From positions 434,001 through 498,000 of the forward strand of contig NZ_JASBAO010000001.1 of assembly GCF_029953265.1 (NCBI RefSeq): a stretch of DNA of 64,000 nt, written 5' to 3'. The stretch comes from Commensalibacter oyaizuii (GTDB lineage: Bacteria; Pseudomonadota; Alphaproteobacteria; Acetobacterales; Acetobacteraceae). A program made the position numbers and the translations under genes. This document shows positions 1 to 9,460 of the stretch, piece by piece (the stretch's first letter is position 1; every line of letters starts with the position of its first letter). The notes under the pieces were generated by a model. That model worked only from the letters and a program-made list of their open reading frames with translations, was not told the origin of the DNA and searched no databases.

Positions 1-549
1 ACAGCATCTGAAATTGTTGCTGAAACTGCAAAACGCTGCGGTCAATACTATGTAAACCACCGTTGGTTGGGTGGAATGTTGACCAATTGGAAAACAATTA
101 CAAACTCAATTAAACGTCTACGTCAAATTGAGGAAACCCTTGATGGGGATGTTGTTGGTTTAACGAAAAAAGAAGTTTTGCAATTAACCCGTGAACGTGA
201 AAAATTAGAGCGTTCTTTGGGCGGTATTAAAGAAATGGGCGGTCTTCCTGATATTTTGTTCATTATTGATACCAATAAAGAAAAGTTAGCTGTACAAGAA
301 GCAAACAAATTAGGTATTCCTGTTGTTGCAATATTGGACAGTAATTCAGATCCAGCTGGGATTACCTATCCTGTTCCTGGAAATGATGATGCTTTACGTT
401 CAATCAATCTGTATTGTGAGCTTGTCGCTGGTGCTGTTTTAGATGGTATTTCTGCTGAGCTTGGTGCTTCTGGTGAAGATATTGGTGCTTCAGAAGAATT
501 GCCTCCTGAAATTATGATGGAAGCAGAAAGTCCTGAAATTCCAGCTTAA
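1..549 (+). CDS. rpsB: 30S ribosomal protein S2 (5' end outside window)
   Basis: This is the C-terminal part of ribosomal protein S2, a small-subunit protein on the back of the 30S head/body junction. The reading frame is open from base 1, and the first residues already show the S2 stretch [17 protein letters not shown], so the true start lies upstream of the window. The later block [19 protein letters not shown] and the segment ending in a Glu-rich tail are also typical of S2. It is followed by tsf on the same strand, the usual rpsB-tsf order of proteobacteria. The ATG at base 67 is internal and should not be taken as the start. Confidence 0.97.
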   Translation, partial: TASEIVAETAKRCGQYYVNHRWLGGMLTNWKTITNSIKRLRQIEETLDGDVVGLTKKEVLQLTREREKLERSLGGIKEMGGLPDILFIIDTNKEKLAVQEANKLGIPVVAILDSNSDPAGITYPVPGNDDALRSINLYCELVAGAVLDGISAELGASGEDIGASEELPPEIMMEAESPEIPA

Positions 550-619
550 TCGTTGTAACGATTAAATGATTGGGTTCGTCAGATTTTTATTAAGAAAAAC
601 CTGATAGGGACATAAATTA

Positions 620-643
620 GCGTCTCGAAATTTATCGAGACGC
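620..643 (+). promoter_or_regulatory. 9-bp hairpin between rpsB and tsf
   Basis: The sequence gcgtctcga, a six-base spacer and tcgagacgc form a perfect 9-bp stem. It has no following T-run (the next bases are ttctgcg), so it does not look like a simple terminator. It may be a partial attenuator or a processing/stability structure that sets tsf expression relative to rpsB. The role is inferred; the stem is seen directly. Confidence 0.5.
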
Positions 644-669
644 TTCTGCGTTAGAAAAAGAGGAATATT

Positions 670-1575
670 ATGGCTGAAATTACAGCTGCATTAGTTAAAG
701 AATTACGCGAAAAAACCGGTGCTGGTATGATGGATTGTAAAAAAGCACTGAATGAAACCGCCGGTAATATCGAAGAAGCAATCGACTGGTTGCGTACAAA
801 AGGTCTTGCAACGGCTGCAAAAAAATCAGGTCGTGTTGCTGCTGAAGGTCTTGTTGGTGTTGCAACTGCTGGAAACAAAGCTGCGATTGTTGAAATTAAC
901 GCTGAAACAGACTTTGTTGCTCGTAATGAACAATTCCAACAATTTGTTGAAGATGCAGCAAAAGTAGCATTAACCACAGGCGATGATGTTGAAGCATTGA
1001 AAAATGCAACCATGGAAAATGGTAAAACGGTTGCTGAAAACTTAACTAACTTAATTGCAACGATTGGCGAAAACATGACAATTCGTCGCGTTCGTGTTCT
1101 AGAAGTTGGTTCTGGTGTGGTTGCAAGCTATGTTCATGGTGCGTTACGTCCAGGTTTGGGTAAAATTGCTGTGTTGGTTGCCCTTGAAGCACCAGCAGCA
1201 TCTGGTGATCTTGAAGATTTAGGTCGTAAAATCGGAATGCAAGTTGCAGCTGTTCGCCCAATCTCTTTGAGTACATCAGAGGTTCCAGCAGATGCTTTGG
1301 AACGTGAAAAAGCAATCTTTGTTGAACAAGCTCGTGCTTCTGGTAAACCTGATAATATCATTGAAAAAATGATTGATGGTCGTATTCGTAAATTCTATGA
1401 AGAGGTTGTATTGCTAGAACAAACATGGATTCATGATGGTGACAGCAAAGTTAAAGCTGTTGTTGAAAAAAGTGGTTCTAAGCTGGTAGCCTTCGAGCGT
1501 TTCCATCTTGGTGAAGGTATCGAAAAGGAAGAAAGCGACTTTGCTGCTGAAGTTGCTCAAGCTGTCAAAGGCTAA
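670..1575 (+). CDS. tsf: translation elongation factor Ts
   Basis: EF-Ts is the cytoplasmic nucleotide-exchange factor that releases GDP from EF-Tu. The 301-residue product starts with the UBA-like N-terminal domain (residues 1-50, with [19 protein letters not shown]), followed by the diagnostic EF-Tu contact motif [10 protein letters not shown] near residue 80 and two subdomains of the dimerisation core. Length fits the usual proteobacterial form. The start is supported by agaggaatatt just before the ATG. It follows rpsB by 120 bases that contain a strong hairpin, so it is probably partly co-transcribed with rpsB. Confidence 0.98.
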   Translation: MAEITAALVKELREKTGAGMMDCKKALNETAGNIEEAIDWLRTKGLATAAKKSGRVAAEGLVGVATAGNKAAIVEINAETDFVARNEQFQQFVEDAAKVALTTGDDVEALKNATMENGKTVAENLTNLIATIGENMTIRRVRVLEVGSGVVASYVHGALRPGLGKIAVLVALEAPAASGDLEDLGRKIGMQVAAVRPISLSTSEVPADALEREKAIFVEQARASGKPDNIIEKMIDGRIRKFYEEVVLLEQTWIHDGDSKVKAVVEKSGSKLVAFERFHLGEGIEKEESDFAAEVAQAVKG

Positions 1576-1602
1576 TTTTGGTTTACTGCAAAGGAGGGGA
1601 CG

Positions 1603-2346
1603 ATGTTGACATGGTCTTCTCCCTGCATTGTATTAAATGCACGTTTGTACGGGGAAACAGACGGTATTGCCAGTATCTTGTCGCTTGATCATGGACTATA
1701 TCGTGGTTTGGTCAAAGGTATGGCTTCAAAAAAGCAATCCCCAATCTGGCAAATGGGTAATTTCGTTGCTGCTTCATGGTCGGCAAGATTGCAAGACCAA
1801 CTTGGCTATCTTAAGGGTGAATTGGTTAGAGCCAACTTTGCCTCTTTATCTGGGCACCCTTTGGCTTTTACAATTTTATCTTCTATATGTTCTGTTGCTG
1901 AGATTGGGTTGCTGGAAAGACAACCTGTTGAAAATATTGCCAAAAGTTTATTTCAATTATTAACATTGCTGAGCCTTGAGCCACACGAGCAATCAATCCA
2001 AATCCTACCAGCCTTATTGCGATGGGAAGCTGCTTTATTAGCAGAGCTTGGATACGGGTTGGATTATACAATTTGTCAGCAATATGGTGCCAATGCTGCT
2101 TATTATGTTTCACCTAAAACGGGTAAAGTGGTGACCGAGGCCATGGCTGGGGAATGGAAACCACGATTATTTCGAATGCCGTCTCTATTTATTGATGAAA
2201 ATGATAATGGCAATGCGCAAGATTGGTACGATGGTCTATTAATGACGGGATATTTATTAGAAAAACATGTTTTTTCTTTGAAAAATAAGTCATTGCCAAA
2301 TGCTAGATTATTATTAATCGAAAAAATAAAACATTTGATCAAATAA
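1603..2346 (+). CDS. recO: DNA repair protein RecO
   Basis: RecO loads RecA onto SSB-coated single-stranded DNA in the RecFOR pathway. The 247-residue protein has the N-terminal OB-fold (residues 1-80, with ARLYGETDGIASILSLDHG and YRGLVKG) and the helical C-terminal domain. The four zinc cysteines found in some RecO proteins are not obvious here, as in many alphaproteobacteria. An aaaggagggg ribosome site sits just upstream of the ATG. It lies 27 bases after tsf, so the three genes may form one transcript. Confidence 0.93.
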   Translation: MLTWSSPCIVLNARLYGETDGIASILSLDHGLYRGLVKGMASKKQSPIWQMGNFVAASWSARLQDQLGYLKGELVRANFASLSGHPLAFTILSSICSVAEIGLLERQPVENIAKSLFQLLTLLSLEPHEQSIQILPALLRWEAALLAELGYGLDYTICQQYGANAAYYVSPKTGKVVTEAMAGEWKPRLFRMPSLFIDENDNGNAQDWYDGLLMTGYLLEKHVFSLKNKSLPNARLLLIEKIKHLIK

Positions 2347-2361
2347 CATAGACCTAAAATA

Positions 2362-2379
2362 TTAGGACTTTTGTCCTAA
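2362..2379. terminator. hairpin between convergent recO and FUSC gene
   Basis: ttaggac-tttt-gtcctaa forms a perfect 7-bp stem with a four-base loop. It overlaps the stop codon of the minus-strand FUSC gene and lies 16 bases after the recO stop. It could act as a weak bidirectional terminator, since A/T-rich tracts flank both sides. The stem is seen; termination is inferred. Confidence 0.45.
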
Positions 2380-4458
2380 AATATACAATAGTTTCGTAAA
2401 GCGTGTGTAATAATAAAGTTGGTTTTTAATAATCGCAATACAAGATAAAATCGGTAGTAAATTCTTTTTTGATTCTTGATTATTTAAATTAGAATAATAT
2501 CTTAGAAATCGATGATATTCATAGGTGATTAATTGTTGATTAATACAGAGTGTGCTTGGATTTTTACTCAATTTATATAATATATTTTTAATAATATCGC
2601 GCAACTCATTGTCAATATTTCTATTATTTTTAGTAAAGGAACGTATTTTAAGTATTTGTTCACCGATTAATATTATGGAGTGAGCCCCATAGAAAAAAAT
2701 TTCTTTGTTTTGGCTTGGTATATTTTTACTGTCATCAACAATGTAAACCAAATTACTGACTTGTTGATTTATCCAATATTGTCTTGATGGTAATAAATAT
2801 TGTTTTGATACTTTTTTCAAGTTTTTAATCATATCAGAGCATGTAAAAAGAAGCTCTTTTTTTGTTGTTACAGGGAAAATTAAATGGCAGATGATAGACG
2901 TAAAAATTATAGCAGCAAGCAATGAAAAACTTAAATTGATAAAGCTTGATTCATTTGCTCGGTTTTGATTATTGAAAGCCAGCAATACAAAAAAGAAAAA
3001 ATTAAAAGCAATCGCAATCAAAGCCGTTGGTGTATGACATGCGGCCAATCCTGCAACAAACATAAAAGGCAATAAAACAAAAACGAGAACTTCAAAATCG
3101 TTAATGACTGGAATAATTAAAAAATTGATAAATCCAGTGGTTATAATTGCATAACATGCCCCTTTCCAATAGGCTTTTGTGGCTATTGTTGGACGTTCAG
3201 CAATCGAACTGATAGCGCAAACAACGCAAACATACATCAAAAATTGCATACCGTGATCCCATGCCGTTATTTCCCATATTAATCCAGAAAGAACGATGGC
3301 AATGAAAACACGTAAACCGTTATAGCGGGCTTTACGAATATTACGATACGTATTGATATGATAGGAAAACCCACTACCTACCTTTAATATTGTATAGGTG
3401 CTAAATTGCGATAGCATTTCTTCAAGTTGAACTAAAGATCCATAAATAATAGAAATTTCAGTAAATAATAGATCTTTATGGTTAAAGTCAGAACAATGAG
3501 CCAGTTGATCACTAAATTTCACCAGTAATGTATAAAGATGACGTCTTACTGACTTAACTTCAGTCAGCAACTTATTCGCATTATTTTGAGAAGTAATTAA
3601 ATTCGGCAATTCGGAGAAAAAAGAAGCAGCTTGTTGTGGAAGATTTTTAACAATTTCGCCTGATTTATTCATTGTTACGAGTTTTTGTAAACAATAAGTT
3701 CTTAATAAAATATTATTCGCAATGGCTAATATTAATCGCCCATGCGCACCAAGGTGGCTGTGTGGGGCAATAGCCATATCTGCAAATTCTGATTTTTGGT
3801 TTAATTGATAAAATGTCGAGAACAAAGACCTATTTTTGTCTAATATGTAATGATTTCCTTTGAAAAATTGTGATAAGATAAAACAGGTTTTGTGAATGGC
3901 TTTGTTTAAATTATCGTGCAACCACGTAATTTGGATTTGTTTTTGATCACCCACGAAAATAGAGGTTGTTGTTTTTTGAAGTATAATTGCCAAAATAATA
4001 TAAGAGGCTCTGGCCATAGCAACGTCAAAAATCTGATTAGGGTCAGGAATGGCATCAATTGCAATTAAGGCAAATGTAAAGGCGGATACGCGCATCCCAT
4101 GGATACGAAAATTATTTAAAAAAGCGGCAACAAAGCAGCACCCACCCACCCAACTGGCCAATAAAATAACAAAAATAAAAGGTTCTTGAGGGAAAAGTCC
4201 AATTAATATTACCGCTGCTGTTGTTCCTAAAATAGTACCAAATAGGTGCCATTTTGCCTTTGCGTTGCTTTCTTGTGGTGTGATCAACGCAACCATCCAC
4301 ACAGTCAAAGGCGCCCAAAAGGGTGAATCCATTTCCATCCAAAGAGCAACATATAAAGCAAATAAAGAGGTAAAAGCCGTTCGAAACGCAAGCCCTAGAG
4401 CAGAGGAAGAAGGTGCATACAACCACTTCCATTTTCTGATTGTATTATCAAGTTCCAT
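2362..4458 (-). CDS. FUSC-family inner membrane protein, aromatic-acid efflux type
   Basis: This is a fusaric-acid-resistance/AaeB-type membrane protein of about 699 residues. Two hydrophobic blocks, near residues 20-160 and 385-530, each hold several transmembrane helices and flank a large soluble middle domain; a soluble tail follows. The first block has the family-like segment FWAPLTVWMVALITPQES. Relatives such as AaeB and plant ALMT-like proteins export aromatic carboxylic acids. No MFP partner (AaeA) or LysR regulator is adjacent, so substrate and energy coupling are unknown. I chose the ATG at 4458 because caagg lies 7 bases upstream; a GTG at 4476 and ATG at 4473 in the same frame have poorer ribosome-site spacing. 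Confidence 0.85.
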   Translation of the reverse strand: MELDNTIRKWKWLYAPSSSALGLAFRTAFTSLFALYVALWMEMDSPFWAPLTVWMVALITPQESNAKAKWHLFGTILGTTAAVILIGLFPQEPFIFVILLASWVGGCCFVAAFLNNFRIHGMRVSAFTFALIAIDAIPDPNQIFDVAMARASYIILAIILQKTTTSIFVGDQKQIQITWLHDNLNKAIHKTCFILSQFFKGNHYILDKNRSLFSTFYQLNQKSEFADMAIAPHSHLGAHGRLILAIANNILLRTYCLQKLVTMNKSGEIVKNLPQQAASFFSELPNLITSQNNANKLLTEVKSVRRHLYTLLVKFSDQLAHCSDFNHKDLLFTEISIIYGSLVQLEEMLSQFSTYTILKVGSGFSYHINTYRNIRKARYNGLRVFIAIVLSGLIWEITAWDHGMQFLMYVCVVCAISSIAERPTIATKAYWKGACYAIITTGFINFLIIPVINDFEVLVFVLLPFMFVAGLAACHTPTALIAIAFNFFFFVLLAFNNQNRANESSFINLSFSLLAAIIFTSIICHLIFPVTTKKELLFTCSDMIKNLKKVSKQYLLPSRQYWINQQVSNLVYIVDDSKNIPSQNKEIFFYGAHSIILIGEQILKIRSFTKNNRNIDNELRDIIKNILYKLSKNPSTLCINQQLITYEYHRFLRYYSNLNNQESKKNLLPILSCIAIIKNQLYYYTRFTKLLYILGQKS

Positions 4459-4560
4459 TATTTTACCTTGCATCACCTTATTTTTACTTTATTTTTAACT
4501 ATTACAATAAAAAGATGGGCATAATTAACATTGTTACCCCTTTTTTTTCGAGGTCAAATT

Positions 4561-5664
4561 ATGGCTAATGATTCTAATAATATTGCTAAAATTTCCTTAC
4601 GTGAACAACCTTATGGTCAAACAGTTGATGGTGAATACGTCAAAGAATTTATATTAAAAAATAATAATGGAATAGAGGTCAGATTTATAACCTATGGTGG
4701 TACTATCACGTCTATTATGGCCCCGGATAAGAACGGTAATTGCGAAAATATAGTGCTTGGTTTTGCATCCTTGCAAGAATATGAAAATAATCCAGGGGCA
4801 AGACCTTACTTTGGGGCCTTGATTGGACGATATGCCAATCGCATTGCAGGGAAATTTACTATCGCTGATAAAGAGTATTCTTTGTCTTTGAATGAACCCC
4901 CCAATTGCCTTCACGGGGGGATGAATGGTTTTGACAGAAAGGTTTGGAAGGCAGAGGTTGTAAGAAATACCGATCAAATAGCAGAGGTTCGGTTAACTTT
5001 GGAAAGTCCAGATGGTGATCAAGGGTTTCCAGGGAATTTATTGGCAAGAGTTACTTATAGTTTAAATAATAATAATGAGTTTTCCATTCACTATCAGGCC
5101 ACAACTGATAAAACGACAGTTGTGAATTTAACCAATCATAGTTATTTTAATTTATCTGGCGAAGGTAAAGGCACGGTTGAATCCCACTTATTAAAACTAT
5201 TTTGCAGCGCATATACACCTGTTGATCAATATATGATTCCAACGGGAGAGGTCGCTTCGGTTATAGGAACCCCTATGGATTTTAATAAACCTACGTTAAT
5301 AGGGGTGCATCTACGGGATTCTTTTGAACAATTACATAAAGCAAAAGGGTTTGATCATAATTGGGTTGTTGACGGAAAACCTGGGAAGAGCGTTAGACCA
5401 GCAGCAGAGCTGTATGATCCAATTAGTGGCAGAAAAGTTGATGTTTTTACAACGACCCCTGGTATGCAGGTATATACAGGGAATGGTTTAGATGGATCTT
5501 TGATAGGGTCATCTGGCAAAGTATATCGCCAAGGGGATGGTATTGCTTTTGAACCTCAATATTTTCCAGACAGCCCTAACCAAAATAATTTTCCATCGAC
5601 GGTGTTAAATCCAAACGAGCTTTATGATGAGAAAACGGTTTATTATTTTTCAGTGATTTCCTAA
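4561..5664 (+). CDS. galM: aldose 1-epimerase (mutarotase)
   Basis: GalM interconverts alpha and beta anomers of galactose and glucose and feeds alpha-D-galactose to GalK. The 367-residue protein shows the family blocks YFGALIGRYANRIAGKF, LHGGMNGFDRKVW and NLTNHSYFNLSG; the His residues in the last two match the substrate-binding and catalytic histidines of mutarotases, and a late FEPQYFPDSPN block carries the catalytic Glu. The ATG at 4561 has gagg 7 bases upstream, so the in-frame TTG at 4531 is unlikely. It stands apart from the galETK operon, 3 kb away and on the other strand, but serves the same pathway. Confidence 0.93.
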   Translation: MANDSNNIAKISLREQPYGQTVDGEYVKEFILKNNNGIEVRFITYGGTITSIMAPDKNGNCENIVLGFASLQEYENNPGARPYFGALIGRYANRIAGKFTIADKEYSLSLNEPPNCLHGGMNGFDRKVWKAEVVRNTDQIAEVRLTLESPDGDQGFPGNLLARVTYSLNNNNEFSIHYQATTDKTTVVNLTNHSYFNLSGEGKGTVESHLLKLFCSAYTPVDQYMIPTGEVASVIGTPMDFNKPTLIGVHLRDSFEQLHKAKGFDHNWVVDGKPGKSVRPAAELYDPISGRKVDVFTTTPGMQVYTGNGLDGSLIGSSGKVYRQGDGIAFEPQYFPDSPNQNNFPSTVLNPNELYDEKTVYYFSVIS

Positions 5665-5832
5665 ATTTTACGAAATTGGGGATGGAATTGGTAATTTGTT
5701 CTTGTGTTGACCGTATTGAATGATGCGGAAAAATGTCTGTCCCCGCAATGTCTAAGAGAAATTAATTTAAAAAAATCACGACATTGCATCATATTATTTT
5801 TTTTAGAATTGTATTAAAAATAATAAGATATA

Positions 5833-6357
5833 TTATATAAGTGGTGGATTATTCTCATTGCGAATATAAGATAAAATTTTCTTAGTGCTTTGTTCAATAG
5901 TATAAAAAGATGTATCAATCGTTATATTTGCATGATCCCATGGGACATAATTTCTGTTTATGATATCATTCCAATTTGGCTGGGTTAATCCAAAAATATC
6001 ACTTTTTCTTTTTATAATTCTTTGACGATGCTGTTGTCGATCAGAGCAAATCAGTTCAATAGTAATAAGTTGTTGGTGGGTTTTGTTTGCTGTTTCTTGC
6101 CAAACTTGACGGGTTATAGGTAGAGGGTTAACACAATCGATAACTATATTATTTCCTAAAAAACAATTGTCCAAAGCAATGCTGTTGGCAATAAAATATC
6201 CTTCTGATCCGATAGGAAGATCAGTAATATTTTGAATATTCTTTAGAGATTGTTCTATGGAATCAATTCGTAAATATACTGCCGAAAAATGTTGAGCAAT
6301 TTGTTTGGAAATTGTTGTTTTTCCAGTCCCAGGAAATCCACCAAATACAATAATCAT
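5833..6357 (-). CDS. small P-loop kinase, AAA/zeta-toxin-like fold
   Basis: A 174-residue predicted nucleotide-dependent kinase. Walker A is GGFPGTGKTT at residues 6-15, followed by the switch-like segment YLRIDSIEQSL and a later IVIDCVNPLP strand. This pattern belongs to the small kinase group that includes gluconate kinase, chloramphenicol phosphotransferase-like and zeta-toxin-like proteins. No antitoxin gene is adjacent, so a toxin role is not supported. The substrate cannot be read from the sequence. No clear ribosome site precedes the ATG. Confidence 0.75.
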   Translation of the reverse strand: MIIVFGGFPGTGKTTISKQIAQHFSAVYLRIDSIEQSLKNIQNITDLPIGSEGYFIANSIALDNCFLGNNIVIDCVNPLPITRQVWQETANKTHQQLITIELICSDRQQHRQRIIKRKSDIFGLTQPNWNDIINRNYVPWDHANITIDTSFYTIEQSTKKILSYIRNENNPPLI

Positions 6358-6754
6358 TTAATCATTTTACTATTTTATAAATTGTTTTGTAAGTTAATCA
6401 TAATCTAAAATAAGTCGATTTAAAATCTTTTATTAATTCTGATAGAGAATTACCTCTTCGTGAAACTGAATCTTGATTAAAAGAGTATATATTTCCAGAG
6501 TTATTATATAAATTTTATATATACTTAATTTGTAAGTAGAATTTTTCATGATACGATAATTTCATGTATTGATATTTATATTAGATCTTCTTATTTCTGA
6601 AAAATCACTTCTTCCTTTAAACCTATAGGAATAAATCCATGATCTTTTTTGCAAAAGTATAATAAATATAAGAAATATTATTTTTAATGGATAAGCTTTA
6701 GTTACGATGTGATAAATTCATCAAATAACAATGATTTAACCAAAGGAGTAGAGA
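6358..6754. other. A/T-rich intergenic stretch, no gene seen
   Basis: About 400 very A/T-rich bases between two divergent genes. I see no open frame with family resemblance, no tRNA and no convincing terminator. It should contain the promoter of the PEBP-family gene (an aaaggag ribosome site lies at its right end) and that of the minus-strand kinase. Confidence 0.5.
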
Positions 6755-7237
6755 ATGTTTAGATTATGGAGCAATTCTTACAAGGATGGCGACATTATGC
6801 CTAAGGCTCAACGTTTTAATGGAATGGGTCAGGATGGTGATAATTTGTCTCCTTCATTATTTTGGGAAAATGCCCCCAAGGGAACAAAAAGTTTTGTTAT
6901 TACTTGTTATGATCCTGATGCACCAACGGGTTCGGGATGGTGGCATTGGGTCGTTGCCAACATTCCAGCAACCGTTACCCATTTAGAGGAAGGAGCATCA
7001 TCAAAAGGGATGCCTGACGGATCTATTCAAGTACGTAACGATTTTAGTTTTTACGAATATGGTGGGGCTGCACCACCCCCAGGGGCAAAACATCGTTATA
7101 TTATGACTATTCATGCTTTGGATATTGAAAAATTAGAAATTACCAAAGACGTATCCCCTGCTTATGTTGGGTTCAATGTTCATGCTCATTCTTTAGGATC
7201 AGCACAACTGACTTGCTATTTTGGAACTGAGACATAA
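6755..7237 (+). CDS. YbhB/YbcL-family PEBP-like protein
   Basis: A 160-residue member of the phosphatidylethanolamine-binding/Raf-kinase-inhibitor-like family, predicted cytoplasmic (no signal peptide). Family motifs are present: NLSPSLFWENAP, the anion-binding block CYDPDAPTGSGWWHWVVANI and KHRYIMTIHAL. E. coli YbhB and YbcL are the nearest well-known models; their ligands are poorly defined. The start has an excellent aaaggagtagaga ribosome site. A strong terminator follows, so it is likely monocistronic. Confidence 0.93.
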   Translation: MFRLWSNSYKDGDIMPKAQRFNGMGQDGDNLSPSLFWENAPKGTKSFVITCYDPDAPTGSGWWHWVVANIPATVTHLEEGASSKGMPDGSIQVRNDFSFYEYGGAAPPPGAKHRYIMTIHALDIEKLEITKDVSPAYVGFNVHAHSLGSAQLTCYFGTET

Positions 7238-7252
7238 AACTATTTAATTATT

Positions 7253-7279
7253 AAAAAGCCCTAAAATAAAGGGCTTTTT
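7253..7279 (+). terminator. Rho-independent terminator after PEBP gene
   Basis: aaaaagccct, seven bases of loop, and agggcttttt form a 10-bp stem ending in a T-run. It starts 16 bases after the stop codon of the PEBP-family gene. Confidence 0.88.
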
Positions 7280-7401
7280 AATATAGCAGTAATAATATAA
7301 ATAATTAATTTTATTGATATCAATTTAATATCAGTAATTATGAAAATGATAGTGTTTAAACTATTTAACAAGATAAATTAATTATTAAGAGTTATTATCT
7401 T

Positions 7402-8304
7402 ATGAATCGTCGTCAATTTTTGACAGGTTGTGTTACTGCTGGCCTTACAATAAATATACGTACAGTGCTGGCAGCACGTTCAAATTATCATGAAAAAATA
7501 ATAAGATTGTGGCCAGAAATTCCACCAGGTGGGGGTGGACCTGTTGGCGCAATGACATTAACGATGTCAGGGGCAGTCAGTAATATTGCAGTACCAACAT
7601 TAACAATTTTAACACCCAAAAATCCCAATGGTCATGGGGTTTTGATTGCAGGCGGAGGGGGCTATAAAAAGGTAGCGGTTCGTTTAGAAGGGCGGGCAGC
7701 AGCAGAATGGTTAGTGGCAAGAGGCTATACTGCCTATATATTAACGTATCGATTACCAGGTGAAGGCTGGAAGGCTGGTGCGTTGGCACCTTTGCAAGAT
7801 GCCCAGCGGGCGATCCGAATTATCAGACAATATGAAAAAAAAGTCAGTGTTCTTGGGTTTTCTTCTGGTGGGCATCTGATGGGAATGGCAGCACTTCGTC
7901 CTGAATTCATCTCTTATGATCCTGTGGATCATTTGGATAAGACCCCTGTGATTGTGGATAGGGCGGCATTAATTTATCCAATTATTACGTTGGAACCTCC
8001 ATTTACACATACGTCCACTCATAATGTGTTGGTTGGAAAAAAAGCAACCACAGCGCAAGACGCTGCGTGGTCAGTGCAAAATTACGTCACTTCACATTCT
8101 CCACCAATTTTTCTAGTTCAGGCAGAAAATGATCCTATTGCTAACGTACAAAATACGGTGATTATGGCTGCTGCATGTCAAAAACAACATGTTCCTGTTA
8201 CGATGTATATTTATCCAAAAGGGGGGCATGGTTTTGCGTTGGGAAAACCTGGAACGCCCCCCTCTGAATGGCCCAAACATTATGAAGAATGGTTAAAAAG
8301 TTAA
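7402..8304 (+). CDS. Tat-exported alpha/beta hydrolase (esterase, BD-FAE/xylan-esterase-like)
   Basis: A 300-residue alpha/beta-hydrolase. The N-terminus MNRRQFLTGCVTAGL has a twin-arginine motif (RRQFL) and a hydrophobic core ending in VLAA, so export by the Tat route is likely. The nucleophile elbow is GFSSGG with Ser154; a later AENDPIA gives a candidate acid and GGHGFALG the catalytic His. The oxyanion region is GVLIAGGGGYKKV. The arrangement matches the esterase/lipase group that includes acetyl-xylan esterase-like and BD-FAE enzymes. Its substrate is unknown; it is convergent with galK with only 4 bases between. Confidence 0.85.
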   Translation: MNRRQFLTGCVTAGLTINIRTVLAARSNYHEKIIRLWPEIPPGGGGPVGAMTLTMSGAVSNIAVPTLTILTPKNPNGHGVLIAGGGGYKKVAVRLEGRAAAEWLVARGYTAYILTYRLPGEGWKAGALAPLQDAQRAIRIIRQYEKKVSVLGFSSGGHLMGMAALRPEFISYDPVDHLDKTPVIVDRAALIYPIITLEPPFTHTSTHNVLVGKKATTAQDAAWSVQNYVTSHSPPIFLVQAENDPIANVQNTVIMAAACQKQHVPVTMYIYPKGGHGFALGKPGTPPSEWPKHYEEWLKS

Positions 8305-8308
8305 TACT

Positions 8309-9460
8309 TTAAATGGGAACAATATCCGCACCGTTCATAGCATGGCACAAATAGAAACTTTCTTTTAACCCTGTTTGACGATAATAATTTTGTTCGACAG
8401 CATGGCGAATAATTTCGACTTGGTTATTAGGGACAAGGGCAACAACGCAGCCACCAAATCCACCACCTGTCATGCGAACACCGCCTTTGTCACCCAATGG
8501 AGTTTTGATAATATCAACCAATATATCAATAGCAGGGGTGGTAATTTCGAAATCATCTTTCATTGAATTATGGCTTTTGGCCATAAGTATCCCCATGGTT
8601 TGGATATCGTTTTGGGTCAAAGCTTTGGCAGCTTCTAAGGTACGCGTATTTTCTGTGATGATGTGGCGTGCTCGTCGGTAAACAACATTTGTCATTAATG
8701 ATTTGTTTGCTTCTAAAAGAGTGAGGGTTGCATCCCGTAATTTAGAAACTTTTAAGATACTGGATGCTTCTTCACACTGTTGGCGGCGTAAATTATACTC
8801 ACTGTCAACTAGGCCATGTTTGACGTTGCTGTTAACGATTACAACAGATAATTCAGAAGGAATAGGAATGGATTGTGTTTCAAGACTGCGACAATCAATC
8901 AATAAAGCGTGGTCTTTTTGACCTAATGTCGAGATGAATTGATCCATAATGCCGCAATTCATACCAACGAACTGGTTTTCTGCCTTTTGGCAAAGTTGTG
9001 CCAAGATTTTTGGATCAACAGAGAGATCATAAAGTGTCTTAATTGTCGTTGCAATGGATACTTCTAACGCTGCAGAAGAGCTGAGACCTGAGCCCAAGGG
9101 AACATTGCCATAAATGGTTAAGTCCATCCCTTGTATATGAGGGTATAGCTCAAAAATATATTTAAATACACCTCTGACATAATTTGCCCATCCGGTTGCA
9201 GAATTTGTTATGGGATGTCTTAAATCAAACTGATCTTGCTGTTCAAAATTTAGTGCAGCAACGTTGACTTTGTGATCATTGCGTCTACCGCTGGCAATGA
9301 CTGTACCGTAATTAATTGCACAGGGTAAAACGAAGCCATCATTGTAATCTGTATGTTCACCAATAATGTTTACGCGTCCAGGGGCCTGGATAATATGATG
9401 TGGGGTATACCCGTATATTTTTTCAAAATGCTTTAAGGATTCTTGGGCAAGTTGTTTCAT
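8309..9460 (-). CDS. galK: galactokinase
   Basis: GalK phosphorylates alpha-D-galactose to galactose-1-phosphate using ATP. The 383-residue protein carries the galactokinase signature [16 protein letters not shown] (27-42), the GHMP phosphate-binding loop [13 protein letters not shown] and the C-terminal motif [14 protein letters not shown]. Length equals the E. coli enzyme. Its ATG overlaps the galT stop by four bases (ATGA), so translation is coupled. It is the last gene of galE-galT-galK. Confidence 0.98.
   Translation of the reverse strand: MKQLAQESLKHFEKIYGYTPHHIIQAPGRVNIIGEHTDYNDGFVLPCAINYGTVIASGRRNDHKVNVAALNFEQQDQFDLRHPITNSATGWANYVRGVFKYIFELYPHIQGMDLTIYGNVPLGSGLSSSAALEVSIATTIKTLYDLSVDPKILAQLCQKAENQFVGMNCGIMDQFISTLGQKDHALLIDCRSLETQSIPIPSELSVVIVNSNVKHGLVDSEYNLRRQQCEEASSILKVSKLRDATLTLLEANKSLMTNVVYRRARHIITENTRTLEAAKALTQNDIQTMGILMAKSHNSMKDDFEITTPAIDILVDIIKTPLGDKGGVRMTGGGFGGCVVALVPNNQVEIIRHAVEQNYYRQTGLKESFYLCHAMNGADIVPI

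Noticed and set aside
651-1076. 141-codon minus-strand frame inside tsf
   Set aside because: Pure shadow of tsf codon use; the + strand product is a clear EF-Ts.
5721-5790. Long imperfect inverted repeat (gcaatgtc / gacattgc, with tgatgc / gcatca) after galM
   Set aside because: Large loop and several unpaired bases; it may be a weak structure, but no T-run or conserved motif supports a call.
5833-6357. P-loop kinase as a zeta-type toxin
   Set aside because: No antitoxin gene is adjacent and the flanking 397 bases have no small open frame with a ribosome site.
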